A stretch of 64,000 nucleotides of DNA, from assembly GCA_024752435.1 (NCBI GenBank), contig CP103022.1, positions 434,001 through 498,000 on the forward strand. Reading direction: 5' to 3'. The number at the start of each line of letters is the position of its first letter. Positions within the stretch are counted from its first letter, which is position 1. This DNA comes from Allantophomopsis cytisporea (Eukaryota; Ascomycota; Leotiomycetes; Phacidiales; Phacidiaceae). The translations under genes and the position numbers were made by a program. The notes below the pieces were generated by a model that saw only the letters and a list, made by a program, of their open reading frames with translations, ran no database searches and had not been told where the DNA came from. This document shows, piece after piece, positions 1 through 11,532 of this stretch.

Positions 1-385
1 AATGAGTGGTAAGCTAACGACACAGGAATACCACCCCGACGACCTCAAAGGCAAGGGCGAGCCATCCTTCACCATTGAGCGTGCCCTCAAGGGCCACCAG
101 GATCAATCGCACAGTCACAAGCGCTACTCGCAGGCCAACTACGATGAGTATGAGCTACAGACCAACATGCTGCGTCCACCCACTGCCTCCAGACAGCGCA
201 GCCACTCTGGCAACGATGTAGACCTCAAGGCTAGATCATCTGGCTCTGCTGGCGGACTCAACAGCTATGCAGAGTTTGAGAGCAGTATGCAGAGAAGCAA
301 CACCACCGGGCGAAAGAGCGGTATGGACGGACTGAAGAGACGGTTCGGAAGCTTGAGATTGAAGAAGAAGACTGTTGATGTATAG
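1..385 (+). CDS. Pal1-like cell morphology protein, 3' end (partial)
   Basis: The frame is open from the window edge to a TAG at 383-385, so this is the last exon of a gene that starts outside. The tail is hydrophilic and Ser/Arg-rich. It contains the block YHPDDLKGKGEPSF followed by an ALK-type helix, and ends in a basic stretch (GLKRRFGSLRLKKK). From memory, fungal Pal1-family proteins, which act in polarised growth and endocytic sites, carry a very similar PDDLKGKGEPS block and a KRRxGSLRKK-type C-terminus. That memory is the only basis for the call. The ATG at 2-4 is probably internal, because homologous sequence appears to continue upstream. The next gene begins 1.7 kb away on the same strand. 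Confidence 0.5.
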   Translation, partial: MSGKLTTQEYHPDDLKGKGEPSFTIERALKGHQDQSHSHKRYSQANYDEYELQTNMLRPPTASRQRSHSGNDVDLKARSSGSAGGLNSYAEFESSMQRSNTTGRKSGMDGLKRRFGSLRLKKKTVDV

Positions 386-2098
386 ATGCGCTTCGAACAT
401 TCTTGCACACGAACCTTTCTTCTATTTCGCACAGAATATCTCTTTTTGTCTGCACACGACTTACGGTTTTCGGAATTAGGTGGCATTTTATTCTTGGGCG
501 TTCAACCATCTTGTAAGATAGGAGATTGCGTAGCTGGCGCTTTTGCTGGCTTTTGCTGGGTGTATTAATAGGTCGGAATGGATGAAAGTTGAAAATATGA
601 GAACTGTTTCTTTCTTGCCTTGTGATATTGGGAGACCATATAAACTTAATTCTTCTTCACTCATGACGAGAATTGATGATATTGGACATGATTGAAAGAG
701 GATGAGATTTGTGTACTTACATGATAACACTTGTCAAATGCTTCGTGTTGCATGTCGGGATGATTGTTTAAGGGTTCGAGGAGTCGACCATGTGACATAT
801 GGACAGAACATCGAGTACTAAGTTCAGATACATCGTGTTTGTTACCACGTTGAATCATGTCATGCTATATATGTTGTAACATGCCGATCTGAATAAAGGC
901 TGAAAGTGTACGACCCCTTATTCCGCGCCGGATGGAAGCATCCTAGTCCGTCCATACACATTGGAGTATACGAACGAATTAAGCACCTTCGAAAAGAAGG
1001 GGTCGACTTCTTCCCATGCAGGCGACGGAGTGTGCAAACCACGAGCTTGTATTTCAGGGGTCAGGAGAGATGCCACGTTATTGGTGGTGTTATATGTTTT
1101 CGCTCACGCAGTGAGAAGTAAGATATGCGAGCGGCTGAAGACCTTCTCTGACTTGGTTTCTAGAAGGCTCTGTCGGTAGGGTTGGGCCTCTCGGGCTATG
1201 GCGGGCGGGAGGCGGGGGGAAGCGTTGTATAGCTGTGGAATGTTTGTGTGTATGTATGTGCTGTTATTTACTTTTCGCAGGAGAAAGGTTAATGGTGTAT
1301 GGATGGTAGGTATGAATGGGAAAGGGATAGGGATATGAGATCTGACATCTGTATGTACATAGTCTGGGAGCAGTATAGATCCCGTATAGCAAGAGGATAT
1401 TAATCACTCCACTGATCCTCTAGACTCTGGACTCTAGACTCTTATCTATTTGTTTGCATCCGAGTAAGCCCATGGAGAACTGGTGATGCGACTGGCTTAC
1501 TCGTTTGTTACATCCGAATCAATCGTTCGACTGTTCATCCGTAAGCAGATCCGGATGCGGGAATAATGGATGATGATTGATCGATCAGGCTGAGGCCACC
1601 TTTTGATTTATGAATTGCCCCTCATGCCCCTGTACTACTACTACTACTGATCGAATCGTGGCTTAATACCTACCTAGAATCGAATACGAAGCATAAATCA
1701 ACCTTACATTTCCCTCCTTCTTCTAATTGCTGACTCTTCGTTGTAGCTGCTTGTTGTTCTCTTTTTTATTATTATGACCTAGGACGACTTCGTACGACGT
1801 TACTCTTTATGAATAAGCATCATGTTCATCTTTGTTTTTTAATCCTATCCTTCTCACGCCTTCACTAACACTAGAGGACATCATCAAAGAGCTTGATCCT
1901 TTCCAGTGATCAATAAGAAAGTTACGAACCCACAATCTTTGCTACGATCCCACCTAGGCGGAGCTTTGTGTATCACAATTCCCCCCCGGTCACCTTGTCT
2001 CCCAAATCTACAACTCTACCTGCCGCATCAGGGCGCCTTGACTATCGCCCTTGGCATTTTTGTCTGAATCTCCACAACAGCAAAGTGTCATCTTCATC
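386..2098. other. Intergenic region upstream of ERO1
   Basis: No convincing coding exon was seen; frames are short and broken. It should hold the 3' UTR of the Pal1-like gene and the ERO1 promoter. A (CTA)n stretch lies near 1634-1648, and pyrimidine-rich runs near 1705-1770 and 1980-2000 precede ERO1. No regulatory element could be assigned. Confidence 0.5.
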
Positions 2099-4004
2099 AT
2101 GAAGACCGCCGCTCAAGTATTTTATTTGGCCGTCTTCGCCCTGCTGGGCTCTTCACATGCCACTTCCAAACCCCAGCACTCACCGACGGCAGCGACTGTC
2201 TCGGACCCAAATGTTTGCGCCGTACGTCTCCCTCCTCTTTCCTCTACTATTATCACTATCATTATGTCTCTGTCCTCTTACTCATGCCTGGCAGATTGAT
2301 CCAAATGCCATGGTCTCCGATGCCTGCGCATCCTACTCTACTCTCGATGCGCTGAACGAACAGCTCAAACCTTCTCTCGACGCCATTACACAGACGACCG
2401 ATTTCTTCGCATACTACCGCCTCAATCTCTTCAACAAAGAATGTCCCTTCTGGAGCGATTCGAACAGCATGTGCGGCAACATTGCCTGCGCCGTGAACAC
2501 ATTGGACAATGAGGAGGACATCCCGCCCATTTGGCGTGCTCAGGAACTGGGAAAACTCGAAGGCCCCAAGGCAATTCATCCGGGCAAGAAATTGCAGGAG
2601 GAACGAGGCCCGGAGAGGCCACTACAGGGAGAGCTGGGCGAGGACGTCGGCGAGAGCTGTGTAGTGGAATACGATGATGAGTGCGACGAGCGTGATTACT
2701 GTGTGCCCGAGGATGAATCGGCTACTTCCAAGGGCGACTACGTCTCTCTTGTGGACAACCCGGAACGATTCACTGGCTACTCCGGTGATGGCGCTCATAT
2801 GGTGTGGGATGCCATCTACCGCGAGAACTGTTTTTCGCGCGCTTCCTTCCCGGAATCTGCGTCTCTGGGGATGCCCACGAATCCTTTTAACCCGGCTGCG
2901 AACGACTTGAAATCAGTCATCCAGAACAGCGGCGAGCTTGAGAATCTCGAGCTTGAGGACGAGTGCCTGGAGAAGCGTGTCTTTTATAGAGTTATCTCGG
3001 GCATGCATGCTAGTATCTCTACACATCTGTGTCATGATTACCTGAACCAGACGACAGGAACATGGTCCCCAAATCTCCAATGCTACATAGACCGCCTTCA
3101 CACACATCCAGAGCGCATTTCGAATCTCTACTTCAACTACGCTCTTGTCCTTCGCGCGGTCACAAAGCTAGGTCCCTACCTTAAAAACTACACTTTCTGT
3201 TCCGGCGACCTCTCACAAGATCGCCTCACAAAATCGAAAGTACAAACTCTCACTGCAGCCGCAGCCGCGGCACCCCAAATCTTTGACGAAAGCCTCATGT
3301 TTGCCAATGGCGAAGGCGTTTCCCTCAAAGAAGATTTCAGGAACCGCTTCCGCAACGTCAGCAGACTCATGGACTGTGTTGGATGCGACAAGTGCCGCTT
3401 GTGGGGAAAGGTGCAGACGGCAGGCTACGGCACAGCGCTCAAGGTCCTCTTCGAATTCGGCGATGAGGCCGACGCTCAGCCTCCGCAGCTTAAGCGTACA
3501 GAACTCGTAGCCTTGCTTAACACACTTGCGCGCATCTCGTCCTCGCTGAATTCCATTGCTGATTTCCGCTCCATGCTTGAAAGGTCTGTGAAGGGTTCGG
3601 ATGACGCAATCATCGACCAAATCAAGCTCCCCGAGCGCTTCGAGCGTGGTAAGGATTGGATGAATCCTCACAACAAGATCCCTCCGCCTTCTACCTCCGC
3701 GGCGCCGTCTATTGACGACGACGACGAAGAGGACGAGGATTTCGAGGAATACAATGCTGCGCTCTTACGCCGCGCGAACATGCGTACTAGCCCGCACAAT
3801 ATCACTGTCTCCGAGGCTTTCTGCGAGGAACTCGACCTCGTGTGGCGCGCCACCAAGTTCATTTTCAGGAGTTATTTCAAATTACCCGGTGTTCTCTTAC
3901 AGATTTTCGTTGTCGAGCTGAGTAGAGTGTGGTCATGGTTTCTGGGATTGCCTGTTGCGCCCAGAACGTGGCATATTGCTGTGCCTACGCATGATGAGAT
4001 TTGA
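2099..4004 (+). CDS. ERO1: Endoplasmic reticulum oxidoreductin 1 (Ero1)
   Basis: This is the ER flavoenzyme that passes disulfides to protein disulfide isomerase and electrons to oxygen. Two exons are inferred, 2099-2221 and 2295-4004, giving 610 aa; the intron has a GTACGT donor and a GCAG acceptor. Residues 1-20 form a signal peptide. The Cys pair C101-x4-C106 (MCGNIAC), after the CPFW block, matches the shuttle pair of yeast Ero1. The active-site cluster C402-V-G-C405-D-K-C408 is intact, as are FTGYSG and the Trp/His-rich FAD-binding core. An acidic loop (DDDDEEDEDFEEY) sits around residue 520. The C-terminus ends in a hydrophobic helix that may hold the protein at the ER membrane, as in fungal Ero1. 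The ATG at 2099 was chosen because it gives the signal peptide in phase with the splice. Confidence 0.93.
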
Positions 4005-4895
4005 GGTTTAGAATTGCTTTAGACTGAGATAGAGGAGATAGAAAGGGAATTGGCGGAGGCAGTCATGAGATGATGAGAGATGAGAATGAGAATGTGCTGC
4101 TAGACCGTGGACTTGATTGGCATTAGCGATCGGAGTTTTGACGCACTATGTTGCGTGTGTAAATTCATGGGGACAGTAAGATTATATAATTCATATATTC
4201 CAAATGTCTATTCTGTTTTATTGTTGAATTCAACTTCCACTTGGTCTGCCTTTTACTATCTTATTCCCAGACTCTTCATTGCCCGTAACCTTGCTGACTG
4301 ATTATTTTGCTATTCGAACACACAGTTTCGCTGAAGTAATAATCTCAGAATGCTTGCAAGACGCTTGATTTACCTATCGTTGCTACTGTAATCATATACG
4401 CTTCGTAGATTTTCAAATAGTCGTACGATACTTCGCAGAAGTCTTTCGATCAGTAGAAAAATCCTATAACAAAACAGTAGAGGAACATGAAAGAATAACG
4501 TATACAAGCTTGAAGTTTTCTATTTTGATTTCAAAATCGTTAGGGTGAGGCTGGATACCACAGCTGAAGAGCCCATGTTATCCCCACCCGACTGAACATA
4601 CCCGTTTAAAATAGCTTATGGTTAGTTATGTTATGCTCCGTTGCAAAACATCCAAAATCATACGTTCTTTGAAGCATAATATAAGCTAAGATGCGGGGAT
4701 AATTCACTTAACAAGAGTGTACTATCACTTACTGTTCACCTCGGTCGTTGCTTCAAATTATCATCGTCACGAACACACTGTAAACCTCACAAATACACAT
4801 ACCTTTATGGTGTCCACCAACAACTCTACTCATTCATCTCACAACATGTGCAAATTACAAGCTACCCCAAAACAACCGGATTCCGGCCAGACAAA
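4005..4895. other. Intergenic region downstream of ERO1
   Basis: AT-rich, with no supportable gene. The first ~150 nt is probably ERO1 3' UTR. The remaining reading frames are short and lack codon bias. Confidence 0.5.
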
Positions 4896-5743
4896 ATGGT
4901 CGAGAGTGCGTCTAAGGCTCTTGATGCCACCACGCAGTTGGTGAACGAGAGAGAAGACGTCATCGAGAAAACTATCTTCTTAGCCGCGGTGTTTCTGGTT
5001 CATTTGATTGTCTACGAGCCACGCAGCGAAGACAAAAAGGTCCGAAGGCGACTGTTCGTCAATACGGGAATTCTGGAGCAGCGAGAAACCTTCGCGTTTG
5101 TGCGTGACTTCAAGTGTTTAGTCGAATCTCAATATCAGCAGGCATACAGCGTCGAGAGATGTCTTGATAGGATTGAATAAATGATGGTTATGGCTATGGA
5201 CGCCTTTAATGGATTGGGGATGGAGCCGTGGGGATTGAGGTGGAAGTGACGGAATTGCTCAGGGGAACGTTTCAGTTTGCGAGATAGAAGTAAGAAGAGA
5301 TTGATGAAGAGCGATAGTGATGAAGACAATTGGAACAGTGATAAGAGTGAGAAGAAGTGAAGTCATTTGTTAACACTTGCCGCTCAACAACCGTTAGAAG
5401 AGAAAAGAAAGGAAGAGACCGAGGATGAAAATTGACAACGATCAAAATAACCAAGTACCAGCTTTAGTTCAAGGGCCACATAATGGGGATATTTTATCAG
5501 CCTTTTCGTACCCTTCTAATGAGGGACGTTCCAAGCTTGATGGGTCTACACAGCCACTGGCTCCGGAAGGTTGCATCATCTTCCCTAATTCTTGAAGAAG
5601 ATGAGGAAGAATATGGTATTTACAACTTCTTTCAAATTCTGTACCTCTTTCTCAAAATCAATGAGAGTAGAGAGGAGCGAGAGCAGAAGCTGCAAGTTCA
5701 AGAGAAGAAGTTGAAGGCTATTAAGGATGAGTTTATTAAATAA
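4896..5743 (+). pseudogene. Possible frameshifted remnant of an unknown gene
   Basis: I do not recognise this. An ATG at 4896 opens a 94-codon frame with protein-like character (amphipathic start, then a hydrophobic segment FLAAVFLVHLIVY, then KVRRRLFVNTGILEQRETF). It stops at 5178-5180, but the same frame restarts at once (MMVMAMDAFNG). Protein-like text then hops frames: GAVGIEVEVTELLRGTFQFA near 5222-5284, a charged segment SDSDEDNWNSDKSEKK around 5311-5358, a frame from 5425 (MKIDNDQNNQVPALVQG), and EEDEEEYG to a Lys/Glu-rich coiled end at 5741. No clean GT-AG pairs were found that rejoin them. It could be a decayed gene, or a live gene with several introns that I failed to place. Confidence 0.3.
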
Positions 5744-6142
5744 CACAGACTCTAACACACCTACTATCAAAGAGTAATCTGCGAAGATTGGAGAGGCTTA
5801 TACCAGGGGACTTTACATGTGGATGAATATACGTATGTAGTTTTTTGTGAGTAATTCTATAGTTTGTTTATTTAGCGATCTTCTGAATTATCCTGAATCG
5901 GTATATGGATACATCCAGGATATTTTCGTATAGACCACTGGAAGTGTTTCAAGAAGCTAAGGGTTCTCCGTAACAAGAGTCAAACTGCATGAGATTTACT
6001 TGCTCACAAGGCTGGTTTCAAGACTAATAGATGCAAGTTATACTGGTCGCATAGTATTTGGCATATCTGTACGCAATTACTACTAAACACGCAAGCTAAC
6101 CACAGAACCTCAATCAAAAACGATCTCACCCATGCCCAATAT
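5744..6142. other. Intergenic, 3' side of the membrane orphan
   Basis: AT-rich, no reading frame of note. It is bounded on the right by the stop codon of the minus-strand gene ending at 6143. Confidence 0.4.
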
Positions 6143-7852
6143 TCACCCATCCTGTTCTCTATACAACCTCACTAACCCCACAAGCTTCTCCGTGCCCTCG
6201 TCCACAATCTTCACATACTCCTCGACCCCCCTCCCCCAGCGTCCCCTCCAGATCAGCTGCTTATCCAGCACTTCTATACACCTCTCCAAATCCTTGACAA
6301 GCCCCTTGATACCTTTCACATCAACTGTCCCTCCTAGTGCCTTCCCCACAGTCATCAAAGTCTTCAACGTATCCCGCTTTTTCACAGAGTTTGCCCCAAA
6401 CTTGTTGCCAGCCCACCCGCGCACAGCATTCAACCCGTTTTCCTTCGCAGCGTTTAGTCCTGTCACCCTTTCTTCATACACAGCCATCCTCCATTCCACA
6501 TCCAACCGTCTCGCAAGCGTCGAATTGACCTTCCCCAAAACCTCAACCTCTGCCTCCACCCCCCTTGCAGCCTCCAACAACCCCACCACAACACCTTTCA
6601 TCTCCCGCACTCTATCCCTCCACACCTTCATCCTCTTTGCCTCTTCACGCCCATCGAATGCCGCATCTAAGAGCTCCCATTTCCATTTCCACCTCCACCC
6701 ACCATCCAGACTTTCTCTGATCCCAACCGCGTCCAGTATTTCCCAAACCTTAGCGCGCCACGGGTAGTAATTGTCCCACGAAGCCAGCGCCGCAAGCTCA
6801 GCAGCGACTTCTGCAGAGTGGGCGACGATTTCAACAGCCGAGGAGGCAAGCGTGCGGTAGAGATCTGTAATGGAAGACGCGGTCGTGCGAGAGGTCGATG
6901 CAAAAAGTTCCATCAACATGAGGATATCATGCTCATTTTCAACCAGACTCTTCTTTACAGTCTCAACCACGCTCACATCCTGATCATCATTCCCAATATC
7001 ATCTTGAGAAGCGAATTCCAGGCTTGAACTGGCTTCAGGGGTATGAGAGGTATGTCCAGGCAACGCCAACCTCAAGTTCTCCGCAAGAGTCCCCCTCAGC
7101 CCCGTCATCATGGACGCACGTTGACGCATGTGATGCGGCTGCAAGCTGAGGAGGCGGCCTTTGTGCAAGGCAGCCGGGAAGCGGACGCAGAACTCCTTGG
7201 TAGCCGGTATAGGGGATTGCGGGATCTGGCTCAGGAAGAGTACGACAAGGGCAAAGAAGAGCAGCGAGGAGATCCATGCCTTCCATGATGCGCCAGATCT
7301 TTTTTGTGGTACGGGAGAGGATGATGCTGGCTGGTCGTTGAAGCGGGTCTTCCTGGGGGAGCCTGTGTTTGCAGAGCCTTGCTGCTCAGAGTCTTTGCCG
7401 GGTGCAGTCCTGTCCGGTGAACCTGCTAAAGTTCCAGTAGATTTGGCGGAGGAAGGCTCTGAAAACGATTTTGCCGGCGTCCACGACCCGGAAGAGCTTA
7501 CAGTTTTCGCAGGCGAAAGGGGTTGATCTCCAATATTCGGGTTGATGAAATGTGTGTAGTGCTTATTTTTACGAAGAGTCTGCTCGAAATTTTCATAGCT
7601 AGGGGAAGCCGGGTTCGAGACACCATCCTCGTAGTCCTCAGCAGAGTCCTCGGTAGGAGTCACGTCACTATCGGTGTAATCTCCATCCTCATCGGAGTCG
7701 TAATCACCGTAATTATAGTCGCGGACAAAGTTGACTTTGCTGTCGATACCTCCCTCCTCGGCAGCGGCGAAGGGATTGTAGTCATCTGGGTCGGGATGGA
7801 GAAGCTTTGATACATCGATCATAGCGCTCGAAGTTAGGCTAGTAGACTTCAT
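6143..7852 (-). CDS. Hypothetical single-pass membrane protein, 569 aa
   Basis: This is an uninterrupted 569-codon frame starting at the ATG 7852-7850. The family is not recognised. Residues 1-190 are Ser/Pro/Asp-rich and probably disordered, with an acidic stretch around 50-76. One transmembrane helix lies at about 193-211 (WISSLLFFALVVLFLSQIP), preceded by basic residues (KTRF, PQKRSG), so the N-terminal arm is probably cytoplasmic or nucleoplasmic. The C-terminal ~340 residues are helical and charged, with coiled-coil-like runs and no cysteine pattern. The topology resembles nuclear-envelope or ER tether proteins, but that is only an analogy. No intron is needed. It is transcribed in the same direction as the downstream UPF0658-like gene. 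Confidence 0.75.
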   Translation of the reverse strand: MKSTSLTSSAMIDVSKLLHPDPDDYNPFAAAEEGGIDSKVNFVRDYNYGDYDSDEDGDYTDSDVTPTEDSAEDYEDGVSNPASPSYENFEQTLRKNKHYTHFINPNIGDQPLSPAKTVSSSGSWTPAKSFSEPSSAKSTGTLAGSPDRTAPGKDSEQQGSANTGSPRKTRFNDQPASSSPVPQKRSGASWKAWISSLLFFALVVLFLSQIPQSPIPATKEFCVRFPAALHKGRLLSLQPHHMRQRASMMTGLRGTLAENLRLALPGHTSHTPEASSSLEFASQDDIGNDDQDVSVVETVKKSLVENEHDILMLMELFASTSRTTASSITDLYRTLASSAVEIVAHSAEVAAELAALASWDNYYPWRAKVWEILDAVGIRESLDGGWRWKWKWELLDAAFDGREEAKRMKVWRDRVREMKGVVVGLLEAARGVEAEVEVLGKVNSTLARRLDVEWRMAVYEERVTGLNAAKENGLNAVRGWAGNKFGANSVKKRDTLKTLMTVGKALGGTVDVKGIKGLVKDLERCIEVLDKQLIWRGRWGRGVEEYVKIVDEGTEKLVGLVRLYREQDG

Positions 7853-8726
7853 AGCTGATTAGGATCATTAAGATGAGGATGTAACAAGGAGCACCTGCGA
7901 AATATTGAAGAGAAGTTATCGGGGTAATAGAGAAGTAGCAGTTTCAAGCGAAGAGAATTGCTTCCTGGAATGGGGTCGTTGTCGTGCTATAGGGTTAGAG
8001 GCGGCCCTTTGTCTTCGAAGGGCAGTACTTGGCTTTGTAACTGCGAAATGGAGATAATAAGTGGTGAGAACAAAGGAAATGAGATGATATACTTACGCAT
8101 GCCCAAAGCAGACAGCTCGCAATCATTCAAAAGCTTTGTTCTTATCAGTGCAACGAAAGAAGAAAAGCCATACTCGACGATAGATGAAATCATCTCCAAC
8201 TGTGGGTACAGTTTAGACGATCCTCACTCAAACATCAGCAACGAATCTTGCATCAATCTCAGCTGTCAGTCAATCATGCACACACACATACGCAATAGTT
8301 TCCACAAGCCAAAATAATTTAGCAACGATCGAAGAAAATATTCAGATAATCTGGGGAATCCATTTTCATGAAATGCTCTCACAACCTCTGCTCACACATA
8401 CAAGACAAAACACAGTCCTTCTTTCGAGCACAAGATTCTCTCTCCTCTTCCAGGGTGACAGAAGACAAAACGAGCAAAAACCGTTTCCTACACATCCTCT
8501 AAACGCCAATTCCGGGTATGAACAATCCTTTGTTTAAATAAATAAAAAAGCCACACTGGCTAGGACCGAGAGTAAAACAACAAGGTATGGAAATGGAAAG
8601 GGAAAAAGAAATAATAGAAAAGGGCATGCATCCAGACCCATGGATGCTTGAGAATTAGGAAAATCGTTTCAATGTACACGCTAGCACATCCTTGGCCAAA
8701 GATATCATGCCGTCCTGCTCAAGAAT
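7853..8726. other. Spacer between two minus-strand genes
   Basis: It contains the promoter of the 569-aa membrane protein and the 3' UTR of the UPF0658-like gene. It is A-rich near 8530-8620. No additional exon was supported. Confidence 0.4.
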
Positions 8727-9908
8727 CTAGTCAATTGTCATTCGAGACGGTACTGGGCCGTGTTTGAGATCTGGAAGCTCGGTCATATTGGCAGCCTTCT
8801 CATCTTCACCCGCGATGCTCCTCTTCATAACATGCGGCTTCAATCCTTTGTCGAAATTGAGCATACAGGCAATTGCATTGGAGATGGTGAGGAGGATCAG
8901 GATAATGACAATGACAGCGAAGACAGTCAATGACTTTCGCACAGGTAGATATTGGTCGACGTGACCAGGCTGGTACATGCGGACGATCTTGAAGATGAAA
9001 TAGGCGAGACCTGCATGGTAACAGATGATAATCACGATCATGCCCAATCTGGCTTCGCGACGAGTCCAGAAAGCGGCCATCAACAAGATGAAGATCGTAA
9101 TTGGAAGTGCGGCAATGGTAAGACCCTTTTCGGCGGGTGGGATTTTAGTGACGATAACGAGGAACTGGACTGTGAAACCGAGAAAAAAGAAGAAATCGAA
9201 CTTGAGAAGAGCGACATAAATCTGTAAGAAGGTCAGCTCAATGTAGCCTTGTGGAATGGCGGGTTATTGCCTACCTGGAAAGTCAAAAATCTTCTCTTCA
9301 TTCTTAGATCAGCACTGATGTGCTTGTAGATTGTCCAAGCAAATTCATCATAGAGTTTCCAAGCGATAATGGACATGATGAAGGTTATCGCTCCGATGAC
9401 ACAGGGGACTGCGATTAATAATGGCTCCACGTCCTCCCACACATTACTTCCTGGAATGATATAGGATCCACCGGCATGTGCGCTCAATGAGAAAATAGCC
9501 TTCTTGATCTGATCGAATTGCACTGCAGCATATACCACCATACCCAGATTGTATATGCATAGTCCAATCACCTGAATTGTATTTTTAAGTCGAAGCGAAT
9601 CGTACACCAACACCAACTGGTAAACGAATCCGAAAATGAACAGAGTCAGGTAAGTTGGAATGGTCTTTACTCCTGGAATTGTCTTCTTGCCGTCAACAAG
9701 ACTGTTCTGGAATTTTGCGAAAATATACCTATGCAGATTGTTAGTTACAGAGACAAGACTGGCATAGGGGGGGTTGATTGTCTAAATAGACGCAATGCCC
9801 ACCGGTATGGGTTTAGATGACGTACGCTTCTATAGCAATAATGATGACACATTGGAAGAAGGCGGTGATCAAAAAGGCCCATGTCCACGGCGAAGATGGT
9901 TTATACAT
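8727..9908 (-). CDS. UPF0658-type Golgi membrane protein
   Basis: A multi-pass membrane protein built from exons 9908-9826, 9728-9275 and 9221-8727 (343 aa from the first available ATG). Introns have GTACGT/ATAG and GTAGGC/ACAG borders and keep the frame (EAY-IFAKFQ; LTFQ-IYVAL). Hydrophobic segments recur, for example WTWAFLITAFFQCVIIIA, TLFIFGFVYQLVLVY, LLIAVPCVIGAITFIMSII and VFAVIVIILILLTISNAIA. Length, topology and the YKPS-WTWAFL start resemble the fungal UPF0658 family, placed at the Golgi in fission yeast; its function is not known. The frame stays open upstream to about 10170 with protein-like sequence (PPTSTTKRG before the Met) but has no other in-frame ATG, so the true start may lie in an unseen upstream exon. 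Confidence 0.75.
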
Positions 9909-10740
9909 GCCGCGCTTTGTGGTGCTCGTCGGCGGTACTGCTGGCGCAAGTCCTTCTCGATGATGATATCCGCCTACGTAGGTTTGATTGTTATATGTCG
10001 GCTCCGCATCCAGTGACAGGAGGGACTTTCGTGACTCGAATGGGTACGCCACTTTGACTGTGTTTGGGCTCCTGGAAGGGAGCTCTCGAAGGGAGGAGGA
10101 GAGGGGAGGAGAGGAGATCGTGCAATATGACAAGACACCGACGATGTTCGTGGCACAGTCAGATAGTCGCTAATGCACTTTGGCGTTTGGGTCCTTGCAG
10201 GTAGGTGCTGCGCCGTCAACTCGTATTGACAAGCTAATATTTCTGTGTTATCGGTAGTCCTCTTTTTATGAACTTCCTTCTTGCGACTTTTCTTTCTTGT
10301 CGAATTTCTTCTCGAATGTTTCGATCGTATTATGCAACGGGGTAATGTTCGTTGATGAGTTGGGATGGTGGCCGTTATTAAGGTCAAGTAGGAGTCGAGG
10401 ATCCGTCGAGTAATGTGAAACGCTGCTACAATGGGATTTCGCTGACGCGGGATTGCGCGAAGGACGATATATATGGGATGGGGGTGCTCAGACGTATATC
10501 GCACTCCAAGGAACTCCCAGAATCGAGGAAAGAGAATTTATATGACCGATGGAAGTTCGATTGAAGGCGAATTGGGACTGGAGGGGATGGTCATGAAGTT
10601 CTTCAAGGTTGTATGTATGTTCTTTCCGTCGAGGGCGAAGAGCGAGCGTTGGAGATTGTCGAATATTCGCGTGTTTGGTGTATGTATGGAGAGGGAGAGA
10701 AGGGTGGTAAGAAGGGATGGGCGAATATTATGATAAGGCT

Positions 10741-10940
10741 GGCAGGTAGGTGGGTGGGTAGGTAGGTAGGTAGTAGGTATTAGGTAGATTGCTAGGTACC
10801 TAGGTGAGTGAATAGGTCGTAAGGTTGTGATTGTGGTTGTGGTGGTGGTGGTGGTGGTGGTGGTGGTCGAGGTGGTTATGATTGTGGAGTGAGTGAGTGA
10901 GTGAGTAGGTAGTAGTGATGGTAGTAGGTAGGTATGTGAG
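10741..10940. repeat. Compound GTAG / GGT / GAGT microsatellite
   Basis: A (GTAG)n-type tract runs at about 10741-10800, a (GGT)n tract at about 10836-10866, and (GAGT)n at about 10890-10910. Several units are imperfect, so replication slippage over time is the likely origin. On the minus strand this spells a poly-Thr pseudo-protein that should not be annotated. Confidence 0.9.
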
Positions 10941-11310
10941 TGAGTGGTGGCAGTGTGGTAGAGTAGTATGGACAAAGATCGAGGGACCGACCGCAGTAGG
11001 CAGTATGCAGTAGGCAGTATTGTGACAAGCACCACAGCGGGTAACTTAATGCAAGTGTACCTTAGAAACTGTATGTATGTACCATGTATGTAGTATGTAA
11101 GTCGCAGGGTCAAGCCAGGTAATGAATGGATGCAAGGTAATGTAAGGTAAGGTTTGAAGTTGGTGCGTGGAGTTTAGTTGGGGGCACGCGCGACACTTTC
11201 ATCTACCTGGGTATGGTGGTAGGATCTGGAGACTTTCGAGACTAACTTCCACGAGCCAGTATCGAGGGAGAGCGAGGGATCAAGTAGTGGAGGAGGATAG
11301 AGAAGATAAA

Positions 11311-11358
11311 GAGAGGAGAGAGAGAGAGAGAGAGAAAAAGAGAGAGAGAGAGAAAAAG
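11311..11358. repeat. (GA)n dinucleotide repeat
   Basis: Two runs of GA/AG dinucleotides are broken by short AAAA interruptions. It is a simple sequence repeat in the gene-poor region. Confidence 0.92.
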
Positions 11359-11475
11359 TAATAATAATGCCTGAGCAGTGCGAGATAGATAGATGGTGCA
11401 CGGTATTCTGCAGGGGAGGCGGGGGGGGAGCTGAGAGAATCCGAAGGAATATGAAGAGTAAGATGTATGAAAGTC

Positions 11476-11496
11476 TGTACGTATGTATGTATGTAA

Positions 11497-11530
<34 letters not shown>

Positions 11531-11532
11531 GA
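11476..11532. repeat. (GTAT)n then (TA)n repeat
   Basis: GTAT tetranucleotides at about 11480-11495 lead into an AT dinucleotide run of about 26 nt at 11505-11530. It is a compound simple repeat. Confidence 0.9.

Noticed and set aside
6132..6767. 211-codon plus-strand frame
   Set aside because: Antisense shadow of the 569-aa minus-strand gene, with Ser/Pro-rich composition expected from its codon bias.
9974..10504. 176-codon minus-strand frame upstream of the UPF0658-like gene
   Set aside because: It overlaps the exon in another frame and is basic and featureless. It might hide a 5' exon but gives no family signal.
10538..11113. 191-codon minus-strand frame rich in Thr, Leu, Ser and Tyr
   Set aside because: It translates GTAG, GGT and GAGT microsatellites; no domain, only low complexity.
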